From Asterella californica (lineage: Eukaryota; Streptophyta; Marchantiopsida; Marchantiales; Aytoniaceae), in assembly GCA_036924285.1 (NCBI GenBank), contig JAYKYS010000008.1, forward strand, positions 25,281,001 through 25,345,000: a stretch of 64,000 nucleotides of DNA, given 5' to 3'. Shown here piece after piece: positions 24,718-35,413 of the stretch; position 1 is the stretch's first letter, and every line of letters begins with the position of its first letter. The translations under genes and the position numbers were made by a program. The notes below the pieces were generated by a model. That model did not search any database, was not told the origin of the DNA, and worked only from the letters and a program-made list of their open reading frames with translations.

Positions 24718-26250
24718 TCTTGCAGCCTCTGGAGCAGTTTCCTTCTGCTCACCACCAACAACCTCCACTGCTACTGTGTGTAAAACTTCTGCAGTTCTAG
24801 CTGCAAACTCCACACTCTCTCCTATGACATCTCATGATGTCCAAGGATGACGAACTCCACGTGCCTCGCCCCCAGCCTTTGCCTCCACCGACCCGGTAGG
24901 CAAAGAGCTCAAGAGTGCTCGAGCAGTAACACCCGTCGATCGCATCCGACGCTGCTCAGCCAATCCAAGGCCAACAATCCATGTCAAGCAATTCAAGTCC
25001 ATTGCTTGATCCAATACTTGACGACGTGAAGCCTCCGACACCGAAGCTACTATCGTCGTACCCGTAGTGAAACCCATCGCTCGCTCTCTCTCATCGGCAT
25101 TGGGCTCCACCAACTGCCGTAATTGAGCATTCCACACAAGCCCAGGTCCTCCATCTCTGTAAGCATGTGACGCTGGAAAGCTTACCAAAGTGGGTAATGC
25201 TACCATGGGCCGTCCCACTAGGTTCACCACTGCCATGGGTGACCTATCGACGACTCTCACTACTTGAGATCGTCGTCCTGCATCCAAGATGCTATCAACC
25301 GTGAGGTGCGCTGGTCGTCTCACTCCATCGTGTGCGCGCATAAGCACCTCTCTCGGTAACAAGTCGTCCACCACAACCGTGGACGATGTGCACGAGATCC
25401 CACTCTCGCTGCATCCAACAACACTGCTGGTCCAACCCAAGACCGCACTTGGTGCACACTCGCCATCATCTGTGTACGAGCATCACCCAACAAAAGAACG
25501 TTCTCCAAGATGTACGCTGGAGAATCCACCTGATGCATCTGGAGATGTCGTAGGATCCGTAACATCTCTCAGAACATCCTAGAGCGCGGGTCATGTAAAC
25601 CATGACCTCTCCCTGCACGCGTGTGACCTTGACATGGCCAACCGGCTATCACCAAGTGAATGGTGCCCACAAACGTAAGATCCTGCGCCCCCAGCAGCGA
25701 AATATCCGACGGTAATGCTTGCTGGTATCCTCTAACAGCTGATATGGGCAACAACTCAGGATATCTCTGCACCAAACGTGCCACATGTCGCAATGAGATG
25801 CGTCTCGCAATCTCATCTCTCTCCACATACAAGTATCGCTGTACTTGTATACCTGCCTGCAATACCGCAGCCAAACCTGTGCTGATCCCTCCAAACAGCT
25901 CCAGCACACATACACCTTCCTTTGGATATTGCCACACAATGGGAGTCGTATCCAACGGTGATAAGGTCACAGGGCCAGTAGTAGGAACAACCTTTTGTTC
26001 CTCTACTGGTGGTACAAAAGCTTCACTCCAAGCCTGCTGCACCAACTGATCAGCATACTGCTGCAACTCTCCACTCGAACTCCAGAGTGGAACATCCAAG
26101 GCAGATGGTACTAACGTAGACATGCTAGGCCTGTCCTCCACCTCCTCATAGATCGGAGTATCCTCCGCATGGGCATTACTCTCCAACAACTCGTCCGGCC
26201 AAGTGATGATCGAACTGAACCCTGCAACGGATGCCATCGTTCTTGGTGTA
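24718..26250 (-). pseudogene. A2 C5 cytosine DNA methyltransferase domain
   Basis: Catalyses transfer of a methyl group from S-adenosylmethionine to cytosine C5. Motif I CVLELFGGISTGLAAVL (about 25915-25865), motif IV LVIAGWPCQGHTRAGRG with the catalytic PCQ Cys (about 25640-25630), motif VI LENV (about 25510-25498), motif VIII RPRLWW (about 25390), motif IX-X region FPASHAYRDGGPGLVW and NADERERAMGF (about 25180-25080), ending with QAMDLNCLTW. The order is canonical, without the rearrangement of plant DRM enzymes. Private damage: TGG to TGA after RSRMF (about 25569), a 1-bp deletion near 25365, and TGG to TGA near 24832. It lies between protease and RT. Confidence 0.87.
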
Positions 26251-27133
26251 GGCTCCGTCGTCCCAACTCTAGCACTGAACCGCACTGGTAAGCGGCTCAC
26301 TCGTCCCTCATCGGACTGCCAACCTGGTCCGTAAGATGCTGTCTCTGCCCAATAGTCAATCACGAACCCCATAGGGTACAACACAGCACCTCCCACCAAT
26401 ACATCATAAGACTCTGCGGCTGTAACGATGGCCTTGGCCTTCACCATAGAGCCATCCGTGGGGTGATCTGGCCAAACTCTCACCGTCAACATCTCACTGT
26501 CATGTGTAGAGCCGTACCTCCTGATCCCCCTAGAGATGTCTGCAACTGGAATGGACATCTCTCTATCTCGGACTTCTTCAGACCCAAACCAATACACGCC
26601 GCCTTTCCCAACATCAACGGTTGGGCTCCAGAGTCTAACAAGACCTTATGAGGTCGATACACTTTCCCTGAAGGTGCCACCAAACATAAGATACCACTTC
26701 TGTTGTCCAACAACACCACACCTGGTGCCAAACCAGCACGGTCAATCGCCGGCCTAGCTGGTAACTCATCTAACCTAGCAGTCGCCGCTTGCCAATTACC
26801 ACTGATAGCTGTCCTGATCCTCGACTCCCTAGACACGTCTACCGCCTCTCGCTGAACTACTTCAGCACTAGAGGTAACTACATCCTCGCTCTCACTGAGC
26901 GTGGCCGCCAACTGGAGCACTGGAGCCAAGTTGACTCCCAATGCCCTCATATCCGTGGCTGAGAATAGTGAGGCTCGCAAAACTGTTGTAGCCGCCCCCA
27001 ACATCGGGTTCGACGTCGCATCCACAGACGTCGAAGGTGGACTCACATCACACCCACTCCTGGATGTCGATGCCTCCAACTCTACTGCACCATCGGTAGA
27101 CCGTTTAGGAACCATAGATGTGGTCCTCAACGC
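26251..27133 (-). pseudogene. A2 protease region
   Basis: Encodes a Ser/Thr-rich linker, then a retropepsin-like domain with the active-site block VLLDSGAQPLMLGKAACIGL (DSG at about 26640) and a flap-like SLGGSGGTALHM. A 1-bp deletion near 26505 relative to A1 (A1 CACGTGAG, A2 CAGTGAG) breaks the frame before LTVRVWPDHPTDGS. In A1 this stretch is continuous and runs on towards the methyltransferase, so protease and methyltransferase belong to one polyprotein. The upper end is the junction with element B. Confidence 0.8.
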
Positions 27134-28415
27134 TGTCGCGCTACTTGGCGGCTACATGTTATATTTCTACTCCGACGCTTGAGTTTAGTAGTTCTAGAAG
27201 TTAGCTTATATTACTTCTAGTCGTTTATGTATATGTTTGACACCTTTGCATACGGTGTTAACACTATTTTGAGTCTTAGTATGTTGATTACCATGTTGAT
27301 AGGGCTTAAGCTCATGGGTTGTATTTGCGTGTCGCCCATGCATGCTTTCTAGCTGATTTAAGTTATTTTTCGGGGCTGCGTGTCGTTTTAGGTAGTTTAA
27401 GTTTTACGCTGGCACTCTAGGGGGCTTGACGTGGTAGCCTATGAGTAAAACTAAGTTGCCACGTGGTTTAGGGTACTAAAGGACGACCAAGTGGAGCTAT
27501 GAACTCCCATTGGTCTGTTTTTGTCTTTAGTTTAACTCTAAATTTAGAAAGAGAGCTCTAAAGGAGAGTTCGAGCATTTGGTGAGGGATCTTCGAAATCT
27601 GAGAGCACAGGGAGAGAGGTCTCGTCATGCCAAGCACTTCCAGTGAAAATTTCGATCGATTTGAGTCAATAAAGACGGAGTTATGAGTAATTGAAGTTCG
27701 GATTGTGCTAGAATTGAATCATTTTGGTTGGATTTAGGGTTTTCAGTGTCATTCGCAGCAGATTTGAGGAAATTGCTTCAAAACTTCGAGGTTGTGTTCT
27801 CCGCCAGCAGGGCTACGATTTCACAAAAAGTTTCATATCGATTGAGCAACTGAGTAATTCAGGGCGGCCGCTGAAGCTGAGGGGGTCTGAAAAGCTCTTA
27901 ATCTAGAGCAGCGACTTCAGAGGAGGAGATCTACAGTTCTGTGTACATTCAGGAGTCCCAACTTCACAGGGATGTTCAGCACCCTGTAGACTGCAAATCC
28001 TGTAAGAAACTTTGAAATTGATCGAGCCAAACTCCTGTTATAGGTTGAAATAGCCAGCTAGGTACCAGAAATTGCCGTAGTTTTCTTGCTCAAAACTTTT
28101 CTGTTCATATCTCCGTGTCAGAATTCGATCTCAGGCTGAAATTTCGTCTGTGAGTTCAGTAGTACCTCATTTGCATGTAGGGGAAGTTTAGAGGTCTAAA
28201 CCTTCATAGTTTTCCTCTCCGTGAGTGTCAAAGTTCACCGCCGAATCCTATTACTGCCAGCTAGACCTGAATTTCGCCTTCTGGGTATATTACTAGATCT
28301 TACACATCTGTGTGAGTGTTTATAGCCCTATTGTGACCTGAAAGCCAACCTCTTGAGTGAACAACCACAGCCAGAAGCCCGGCGCTTTCCTAGGTAGACG
28401 GATTACACTCCGACA
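27134..28415 (+). repeat. 5' LTR of element B
   Basis: Starts TGTCGCGCTACTTGGCGG. The end is placed at CCGACA (28415) by analogy with TGTCG...CGACA termini of related LTRs; because the 3' LTR is truncated, the exact end cannot be confirmed and could lie up to about 28429. Contains no long open frame. Confidence 0.75.
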
Positions 28416-28429
28416 TACTCTCTTTTTTG

Positions 28430-28444
28430 TGAACTCGACGTGAA
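28430..28444 (+). promoter_or_regulatory. Conserved motif after the 5' LTR (possible primer-binding site), element B
   Basis: TGAACTCGACGTGAA, identical to the motif after the element C 5' LTR and followed in both by a similar CTxGGGTGG block. See the entry at 15583. Confidence 0.5.
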
Positions 28445-28491
28445 ACACCTAGGGTGGGAGTTTTCTTGAGAGTGTTACAGGATCAGATATC

Positions 28492-30864
28492 ATGGCCAAC
28501 CAAGGATCATCAAGTGGAGCTGCTGCTGCTGCTCAGCAACCTGTTCAGTTGGATGCTGCTATGATGAAGATGTTCCAAGCTTTTTCCATGTTTATGTAGC
28601 AGCAGCAGAGCACAGAGAGGAAAGAGGTATTAGCAACCAAGGCGTTGCAATCTGTGGTGCATCAGATGGACCAGTTCAAGGGTACAGATATTTCCAAGTA
28701 TGTGCGATACTATGCTAGGGAGATGGAGGTGAACAAGGTACCTGAGAAGGAGATGGTGGAGAACTTTGAACTTGCTGTTGTCCTTGAGATTCGTGGGCGT
28801 GTGAAGGAGCTCAAGCAGCAGCAAGGACAGAGTTGGGAGAGCTTTATGCGAGCTTTGAAGGAGGAGTACTACACTGAAGATTCAGAGAGGGTGACCAAGA
28901 GAACATTCTTGGAGTGGGTGGTGAAGTCTAACAAAGGTTTGTCTGTAAATGAGTTGTTAAGGGAGTTTGATCGTCAGTATGCTCAGCTTTCTAGGACAGA
29001 GAAGCTTACACTAGAGGTGGAGAAGACCGAGCTTTTCCTACAAGCAGCGGACGAGACTATTCAGGAGAAGCTTGAGCTGTTGCTGGAAGACAAGAGTGAG
29101 GAGAGAGGATTGAAGACTGATTGGAAGGAGGTTGAAGAGGCTGTTTCTTTGCTGACCAAGAGACAGAGGAGAAGGGACAAGGTGGTGGTAAGTGAAGCAG
29201 CACCTCTGATAATTCCTGTCAAGCAGTTGCCTACTAAGCCCACTTTGGTAATTGCTAGAGAGGAAGACTCACCGCTTGATGAGTTGATTAAGGGTATGAA
29301 GGAGCTTAAGCTTAAGCTCACTAGGTTAGAAGAGAAGGAGCAGAATGTACAGCCTGCTATGCAGAGACCTCAGATGAGAGAAGGCTTTGTTCATCGTTGT
29401 ATATGGTGTGATAGCCTAGACCATGTAAGAAGAGATTGTGGAGAGTTTTCAGATGCATTGAGGAAGGATCTGATCTTCTTCAAAGATGGTAAGATCCATC
29501 TGAGAGAGACTGGGATGATGTTGGGAACCAACTTTGGCAAGGGTGGTATGAAGAGGCTTGTGAATGAGATATCAGCATCACATGCTGTTTCTTTTGTGAA
29601 TGCTGCTACATGTGGAGTGAAAGTGGAGATGGAGAGAGAGAAAGGGACTACTGGGTTGTGGTCTGATGTAGTGCGGTCCGTAGCTAGAACAGAGTTAGAC
29701 AAGGATGTGCTACGGAGGGTTGGCAACTCAATTCGAGAAACTACAGGATGGAATGACCCTGTAGACATTATGTCAGTGCATGCTTATGTTGCACGAAGTC
29801 ATCATGAAGCTGTATTAGAAGAAAAACGTAGGAGGGAGGATGCAGGTGAGGCTTCTACAGCCAAACGGCCTGCTACAAGGAGTGAAAGGAGTAGACCAGA
29901 TGCAAGGCAGGAGACAACACCTACTCGGGAGGAGACTATGGAGGATCTACCATCTACAACACCAAAGGAGAAGGAGAGAAGCAAGGAGAAGGGTAAGATG
30001 CCTGCATACAAACTTCAATCTGACATTGAGATTGCTACAGACTTGAAGCAGGTGTTAGAGAACCGTATTTTGAATGGGAAAATTGAGTTTACTTTGGGTG
30101 AGATTCTTGGGATTGCAAAGCGTGAGTTCCATGAGGTTATCATAGATATCATCAAGAGGAAACGTCAGATTTTGGGTGAAGCAGCTACGCTTAACGCTCT
30201 AGGGACCAAACTGTCGGAAGATGAGGAAGATGAGATTGCTGGTTATTGCTCTCAAGTATCAGAGGGAAGATCAGATCAACACGTGAGGTTTGAAGATGAG
30301 GTGGAAGCATCGCAGAAGAGCCATTATTCTCACAACCATTGGGCGAGAGCAACCACAGAAACCTTAGTGAAGCTGGGAGATCTAGAGGAACCTGTGGTGG
30401 CATTGATTGATCATGGCTCAGAGATTAATCTGATGTCTAAGGAGCTGTACAAGCGTGGGAGATGGCCCATAGACACCGACCACGGATGGCTTATCCGCGC
30501 TGCCAACAACCAGAGGGGAGAACTCTATGGTGCTTGTCCCAACATCAAGGTAACTGTGGGTGACATCAGTGATGTTCAGAATTTCTTTGTGCAAGACATG
30601 TCAACCTATCCTATCATTCTAGGGCAGCCTTACATTACTGCTGTTAGAATGGAGACACGAGTTATGGATGATGGTTCAGCCTATGCTAGGATACGTAGTA
30701 GAGACGGCAAAAGAGCTGTTCAGTTTTTGACTGTTGCTGCAGAACATGAGAGGAATCGTGATAGCTTGAGAGACCGTCCACTGCCTAAGATTACTCAGGA
30801 GTTTAGAGAGTCTATGGGTTTTGGCAGAGTACCATTGAAGAGCGAGACTTCAACGGTACAGTAG
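28492..30864 (+). CDS. Element B Gag-protease polyprotein (one internal stop)
   Basis: ATG at 28492 in ATATCATGGCC context. Residues 1-35 (Ala/Gln-rich) end in TAG at 28597-28599 before a run of CAG codons, most simply CAG to TAG; from there it is open for over 750 codons. Features in order: Gag helical region (QFKGTDISKYVRYYAREMEV), CCHC zinc knuckle CIWCDSLDHVRRDC (about 29398-29440), a charged Lys/Glu/Arg linker, the DUF4100-like block AYKLQSDIEIATDL (about 30004), and a retropepsin-like protease with VALIDHGSEINLMS (about 30400) then IILGQPYI. The active-site triplet is D-H-G where D-S/T-G is usual; element C also has DHG, so this is a lineage trait. Confidence 0.88.
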
Positions 30865-32399
30865 AGATAGGATTCTCGCCTGATCCAGTAAAGCAGGAAG
30901 CTTTATCCACTAGCTTCTTGGGATTGACGTCATGTGGATCAGTATGTTACAGGAAGGTTGAGAATCTGAAGAGGTTTGAGAGGCAACATGTGAAGTATGT
31001 ACAGCAGTCTTTGTGGGATAATGGAGAGTTAGCAAGAGATAAATACGTATCTGGAGTGTTTGAAGAGCAGTATTTGGTAGATACTATAGGAGAGTTGAAA
31101 TCGATAGTAGAAAGTTCTATAGATGATGTAGATAGAGTGGTGAGAGTGAGCTCCAAGGAGCTTTATGATGTTATTGATAAGTTTATAGATCGGCAAGAGG
31201 TGTATGTGGAGACCAAGTACAAGTCAGTGGCAAAGAAAGTCAAACCAGTGGCTTTGCCTTTACCACTTGATTACAATCAGAAGATGGAGCAAGCTGCACG
31301 AGAACCGACGCTCAGAGGACCGAGAAGAATTGGGCACCAGTTCACAGAAACAACACTGAAGGAGCTGAGGATTGGAGGTGATGGATTTCTTACTGAGCAA
31401 GAGAAGAAGAGCTTCAGGGAGATGCTATCTAGGCATGGTAAGGCGTTTGCGTTTGAGTCACATGAAGTAGGATGTGTAGATCCAAGTGTAGTTGCACCTA
31501 TGGTAATCTTTACTATACCGCATGTGCCTTGGAATCTACGTCCTATCCTTGTACCTAGAGCTCATCTACCAAAGCTGATAGACTTGCTCAATGAGAGGAT
31601 TAGGATGGGTATCTTGGAACCATCTATAGCTCCCTACTCTAGCAGATGGTTTACTGTTCCAAAGAAGAGTGGAGCTTTGAGATTCATTCAAGATATGCAG
31701 CCATTTAACAAGGTGACTATCAGGAATATGGGTATAGGACCTATTGTAGACGAGTTTGCAGAGGCTTTTGCTGGTCGTGCTATCTATTCAATGGGAGACT
31801 TATATTCAGGTTATGATCAGTTTCAGTTATCCTCTGAGAGTAGAGACTTGACTACAATGAGGACACCTTTGGGGTTACTAAGGATGTGCACCTTGCCGCA
31901 AGGTGCTACCAATTCTGTAGCACATATGATGAATGGCATGAATAAAGTTTTGAGGGATTTCATTCCTGAAAAAACTATGCCATTCCTTGATGATGTGCCG
32001 ATCAAAGGGTGTGCTGAGGAGGAGAAGAATGAGGTAATAGATCAGAGGGGGTGCCGTAAGTTTGTTGCAGATCATATAGTTGATTGCGATAAGATATTGA
32101 GTCGACTGGAGGAGGTTCATTTGACTTTATCAGGAGCAAAGTCTGTATTTGGAGAACAAGAGGTGTTGATTGTGGGGCACCTATGTGGATCTTATGGTCG
32201 GAAACCTTGTCCAAACAAGGTTGATGCCATCCGAAGGATGAAAGAGACATGTGGATCAGTTACTGAGGTGAGAAGGTTTCTAGGTGCATGTGTGTTTTAT
32301 CATATATGGATTCCACACTTTGCACATGTAGCAGATCCGTTGTACAAGTTGCTGAGGAAGGGGCAGAGATTTCTGTGGCAAGAGGAGCAAAGTCTATGA
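30807..32399 (+). CDS. Element B pol, reverse transcriptase part
   Basis: Open in the -1 frame relative to gag-pro. It starts with ERDFNGTVEIGFSPDPVKQE, then a ~150-residue linker, then RT: VPKKSGALRFIQDMQPFNKV, YSMGDLYSGYDQFQL (first catalytic Asp), LRMCTLPQGATNS, and FLDD (about 31983) in place of YxDD. Element C has FLDD too. The thumb and connection are intact to WQEEQS, where the frame ends at TGA 32397-32399 because of an apparent 1-bp deletion. The following RNase H is in another frame. Confidence 0.88.
   Translation, partial: RVYGFWQSTIEERDFNGTVEIGFSPDPVKQEALSTSFLGLTSCGSVCYRKVENLKRFERQHVKYVQQSLWDNGELARDKYVSGVFEEQYLVDTIGELKSIVESSIDDVDRVVRVSSKELYDVIDKFIDRQEVYVETKYKSVAKKVKPVALPLPLDYNQKMEQAAREPTLRGPRRIGHQFTETTLKELRIGGDGFLTEQEKKSFREMLSRHGKAFAFESHEVGCVDPSVVAPMVIFTIPHVPWNLRPILVPRAHLPKLIDLLNERIRMGILEPSIAPYSSRWFTVPKKSGALRFIQDMQPFNKVTIRNMGIGPIVDEFAEAFAGRAIYSMGDLYSGYDQFQLSSESRDLTTMRTPLGLLRMCTLPQGATNSVAHMMNGMNKVLRDFIPEKTMPFLDDVPIKGCAEEEKNEVIDQRGCRKFVADHIVDCDKILSRLEEVHLTLSGAKSVFGEQEVLIVGHLCGSYGRKPCPNKVDAIRRMKETCGSVTEVRRFLGACVFYHIWIPHFAHVADPLYKLLRKGQRFLWQEEQSL
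30816..30822 (+). promoter_or_regulatory. Candidate -1 ribosomal frameshift site GGGTTTT in element B
   Basis: The gag-pro frame reads ATG GGT TTT GGC here, so G GGT TTT has the zero-frame spacing X XXY YYZ of a -1 slippery heptamer. The pol frame is the -1 frame and is open from 30807, so the heptamer lies in the 58-bp overlap before the gag-pro stop at 30862-30864. No downstream pseudoknot was assessed. The site is a candidate on position and sequence alone. Confidence 0.55.
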
Positions 32400-34324
32400 A
32401 GAAGTTGAAGGATCTGTTGTCTTCACCACCAACTCTACGGAAGGTAACATATGAGTTGGGCAGATCTGTTATCCTTACTGTTGATACTAGTCCTATTGGC
32501 ATTGGGTGGGCTATAGGACAAGATGATAAGGATGGAAATAGATATGTTGTGCGTTTTGGTGCTAAGGTCTTAAGTTCACGGCAGAGAGACTACCCTCAGG
32601 TCAAGAGAGAGCTATGGGGAGTAGTTACTGCGATGAAGAGTGATAAGGAATACTTGATAGGAGCACCTGTGGTTGTAGAGACAGATTGCTTACCTCTCTT
32701 GGGAATGATCACTAGCTGTACAACTCCAGATATTGCTATGTTGAGGTGGATAGCATATATCAAGTCTTTGAACCCAGAGTTTAGACATATCGCAGGAAAG
32801 GACAATCCTGTGGCAGATATGTTATCAAGGGCTAGGTATTACGATGAGAAAGAAATGATAGATGATCAGGAGGATGTTGGAACAGAGTTCTATTCTAGTG
32901 CTCTTGCTAGAAGGGATAGAAGCTGTTTTGCAGCTCCATTGGAGTTATTTGAGGAAACTATGTACGATGACGAGTGGTTGGATCTTGGGCGCTATTTGAG
33001 TTCATTGGAAAGGCAAGAAGGCTGGTCTGATGCAGATTTCAAGAGGATCCGTAGAATAGCTTATGGATACTTTTTATATGGGGGACATCTGTGGAAGCGC
33101 CCTAAGCTACAAGGAGGTGTACCACAGCGGGTGGTATGTGACCTAGAATTGCAGCAGAAGCTGATCAAGGAGTTCCATGAGAGTCTATGGGCCGGTCATA
33201 GAGGAGTTTGGGCTACATTTGCCAAGATAAAGGAGAAGTATTGGTGGAAGGGTATGTATAAGGATGTAGTACAGTTTGTTTCATCCTGTATACCTTGCCA
33301 GATGTATTCCAACGTACGTCATCGTGATGGATTGCATCCTACTTATCCTTTAGCCATTCATTACAAATGGGTAGTTGATCTGGTAACTATGCCATTTGGA
33401 CTTGGACAAATGAGGTATCTAGTCTTGGCTAGAGAAGATCTATCTAACCAAGTCGAAGGCCGTGCCCTGAGGACGAAGACCACTGCTAGTGTCTGCCGCT
33501 TTCTACTTGAAGATGTTATTTGTAGGTATGGGTGTGTGGGAAAGATCACTGCAGATAGGGGCGAGCTGGATTCACAAGAAGCAGTTGAGTTCTTCAAGCG
33601 ATTGGGAATCAAGTTGGCGTTAACCACTGCTTACAATCTTGAAGGGAATGGCAAGAGCGAAAGAGGTCATCCGCCAATCATCAAAGCTTTGGTAAAAGCT
33701 TGCAAGGGTAAGATCCGTGAATGGCCTAGACTGCTACCGTTTGCTTTATGGGCAGACCGTACAACTCATAGTACCGTTACAGGTTACATGCCAGCAGAAT
33801 TGATACTAGGACAGAAACCTATGATGCCGATTGAGGAGGTTGTGCCTACTTGGAATGTTTTGCCATGGGAAGATGGTAGAAGTACGGAGGATCTTCTTGC
33901 ATTAAGGATCCAGCAGTTAGAACGGAGACCTGAGGATGTTGCCAAAGCTGTGGAAAGGTTGAAGACTGCTAGAGAGAGAAACAAAGGCAGATTTGATAGA
34001 ACGCATAGATTACGACCCAAACCAATTAAGGAAGGTGATTGGGTGTTAGTCTATGATAGTAGTCTTGATAATCAGCATAGTGCTATCAGAAAGTTTTCCA
34101 AGAGATGGTTCGGACCTTATGTGGTGTTAGAAGTTTATGATAATGCCACATACTCTTTGAGAGAATTAGATGGTGCAGTGCTCAAGATACCAGTCGCAGG
34201 GAAGAGAATCAAGCTCTTTAGAAGGAGAGGGGAGGACCAGAACATTGCAGAGCTTACTCAGGATGAAGCTGAAGACTCAATGCAGGTTGAAGATGAGTTT
34301 GAAGCCGAAGCTGAAGAGTCTTGA
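32389..34324 (+). CDS. Element B pol, RNase H and integrase part
   Basis: RNase H: MKKLKDLLSSPPTLRKV, ILTVDTSPIGIGWAIGQ (Asp), KRELWGVVTA (Glu), VVETDCLPLLG (Asp). Integrase zinc domain: HESLWAGHRG and CIPC; catalytic core: WVVDLVTMP (D), ITADRGELD (D), NGKSERGH (E). The C-terminal module KEGDWVLVYD ... FSKRWFGPYVV ... YDNATYSLRELDGA is a GPY/F-like tail, followed by an acidic end (EDSMQVEDEFEAEAEES). There is no chromodomain and no PHD finger. It belongs to the same polyprotein as the RT part, separated by the indel near 32392. Confidence 0.87.
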
Positions 34325-34359
34325 TCTGGATGGCACATACCGGAGGATGTGCAGGTTCA

Positions 34360-34370
34360 GAGGGGGTGGA
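34360..34370 (+). promoter_or_regulatory. Polypurine tract of element B
   Basis: GAGGGGGTGGA lies directly before the TG of the 3' LTR at 34371, the expected place of the plus-strand primer. Element C has AAAGGAGGTGGA at the matching place. Confidence 0.75.
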
Positions 34371-35048
34371 TGTCGCGCTACTTGGCGGCTACATGTTATA
34401 TTTCTACTCCGACGCTTGAGTTTAGTAGTTCTAGAAGTTAGCTTATATTACTTCTAGTCGTTTATGTATATGTTTGACACCTTTGCATACGGTGTTAACA
34501 CTATTTTGAGTCTTAGTATGTTGATTACCATGTTGATAGGGCTTAAGCTCATGGGTTGTATTTGCGTGTCGCCCATGCATGCTTTCTAGCTGATTTAAGT
34601 TATTTTTCGGGGCTGCGTGTCGTTTTAGGTAGTTTAAGTTTTACGCTGGCACTCTAGGGGGCTTGACGTGGTAGCCTATGAGTAAAACTAAGTTGCCACG
34701 TGGTTTAGGGTACTAAAGGACGACCAAGTGGAGCTATGAACTCCCATTGGTCTGTTTTTGTCTTTAGTTTAACTCTAAATTTAGAAAGAGAGCTCTAAAG
34801 GAGAGTTCGAGCATTTGGTGAGGGATCTTCGAAATCTGAGAGCACAGGGAGAGAGGTCTCGTCATGCCAAGCACTTCCAGTGAAAATTTCGATCGATTTG
34901 AGTCAATAAAGACGGAGTTATGAGCAATTGAAGTTCGGATTGTGCTAGAATTGAATCATTTTGGTTGGATTTAGGGTTTTCAGTGTCATTCGCAGCAGAT
35001 TTGAGGAAATTGCTTCAAAACTTCGAGGTTGTGTTCTCCGCCAGCAGG
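34371..35048 (+). repeat. Truncated 3' LTR of element B
   Basis: 678 bp matching the start of the 5' LTR, then an abrupt switch at CCAGCAGG to A2 Gag sequence in reverse orientation. About 600 bp of LTR are missing. Confidence 0.9.
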
Positions 35049-35346
35049 ACTGCACCTCTAGTCACTGCCGCAGATGCCTCAATCTGCGCCACACCAGCCA
35101 TGAAGTCGAAGTCACCTCCTTCTCCTCCATAAGACGTGGAAGCCTCTGTTCCACCTGATCTCCGCTGAGCCATAGTCATACTAGCTATCCTTTGCTCCAA
35201 CTGCTCAATCCGAGCAGCCATACCTGCTTCTGACGTCGTAGCAGGCGGTGGACTGACCTGTCCTCTCTCAGGTGCTGGACCTCTACCTCTACCTGGACCA
35301 CCACGGTCTCCCTGAGCTCCTCCGCCTCGTCCACGATCAGCCTTCC
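35049..35346 (-). pseudogene. A2 gag fragment
   Basis: Reverse-strand copy of the A1 Gag C-terminal region (36593-36892), with GRGGGAQGDRGG, MAARIEQLEQRIASMTMAQR and FDFMAGVAQIEASA. It is bounded below by the truncated B LTR and above by the duplicated 67-bp A1 segment. It contains no zinc knuckle; that part of A2 Gag is missing. Confidence 0.85.
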
Positions 35347-35413
35347 CGGACAGTGGGTATACACGGAGTGGTGTGAGGTACCGACTACCTACACCATTGC
35401 CGTCGGTTGTTCC
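35347..35413 (+). repeat. 67-bp duplicated A1 gag segment at the A2 junction
   Basis: Matches 20848-20914 with two differences by eye, from CGGACAGTGGGTATACACGG to GTTGTTCC. The two copies bracket the whole A2/B insertion. This is far longer than the 4-bp target duplications of the other insertions here. Confidence 0.88.

Larger units (their letters stand above)
27134..35048 (+). mobile_element. Element B: young Ty3/gypsy LTR retrotransposon
   Basis: Inserted in A2. LTR segments 27134-27811 and 34371-35048 are both 678 bp with no length difference; by eye I saw a single substitution (GAGTAATTGAAG against GAGCAATTGAAG). The 3' LTR is truncated at 35048, where A2 Gag sequence resumes, and about 115 bp of A2 present in A1 are missing at that junction. 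Coding order is Gag, protease, RT, RNase H, integrase. Same lineage as C but far better preserved. One TAG in gag (28597-28599) and one 1-bp deletion in pol (about 32392) would block full expression. Confidence 0.9.
20915..35346 (-). mobile_element. Element A2: second DNMT/PHD gypsy copy, minus strand, 5' end missing
   Basis: On the minus strand the order is Gag fragment (35346-35049), then protease, methyltransferase, RT, RNase H, integrase, PHD (27133-21596), then the 3' LTR (21314-20915). Element B interrupts the Gag/protease junction. No 5' LTR or Gag N-terminus is present: the Gag fragment ends at 35346, directly against a duplicated 67-bp piece of A1 Gag. Sequence is close to A1 over the shared parts. 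Confidence 0.85.

Noticed and set aside
24163..25569. A reassigned genetic code explaining in-frame TGA and TAG codons
   Set aside because: The stops differ between A1 and A2 and replace Trp or Arg codons by transitions, while the tomosyn exons need no reassignment; ordinary decay explains all except the shared TAG.
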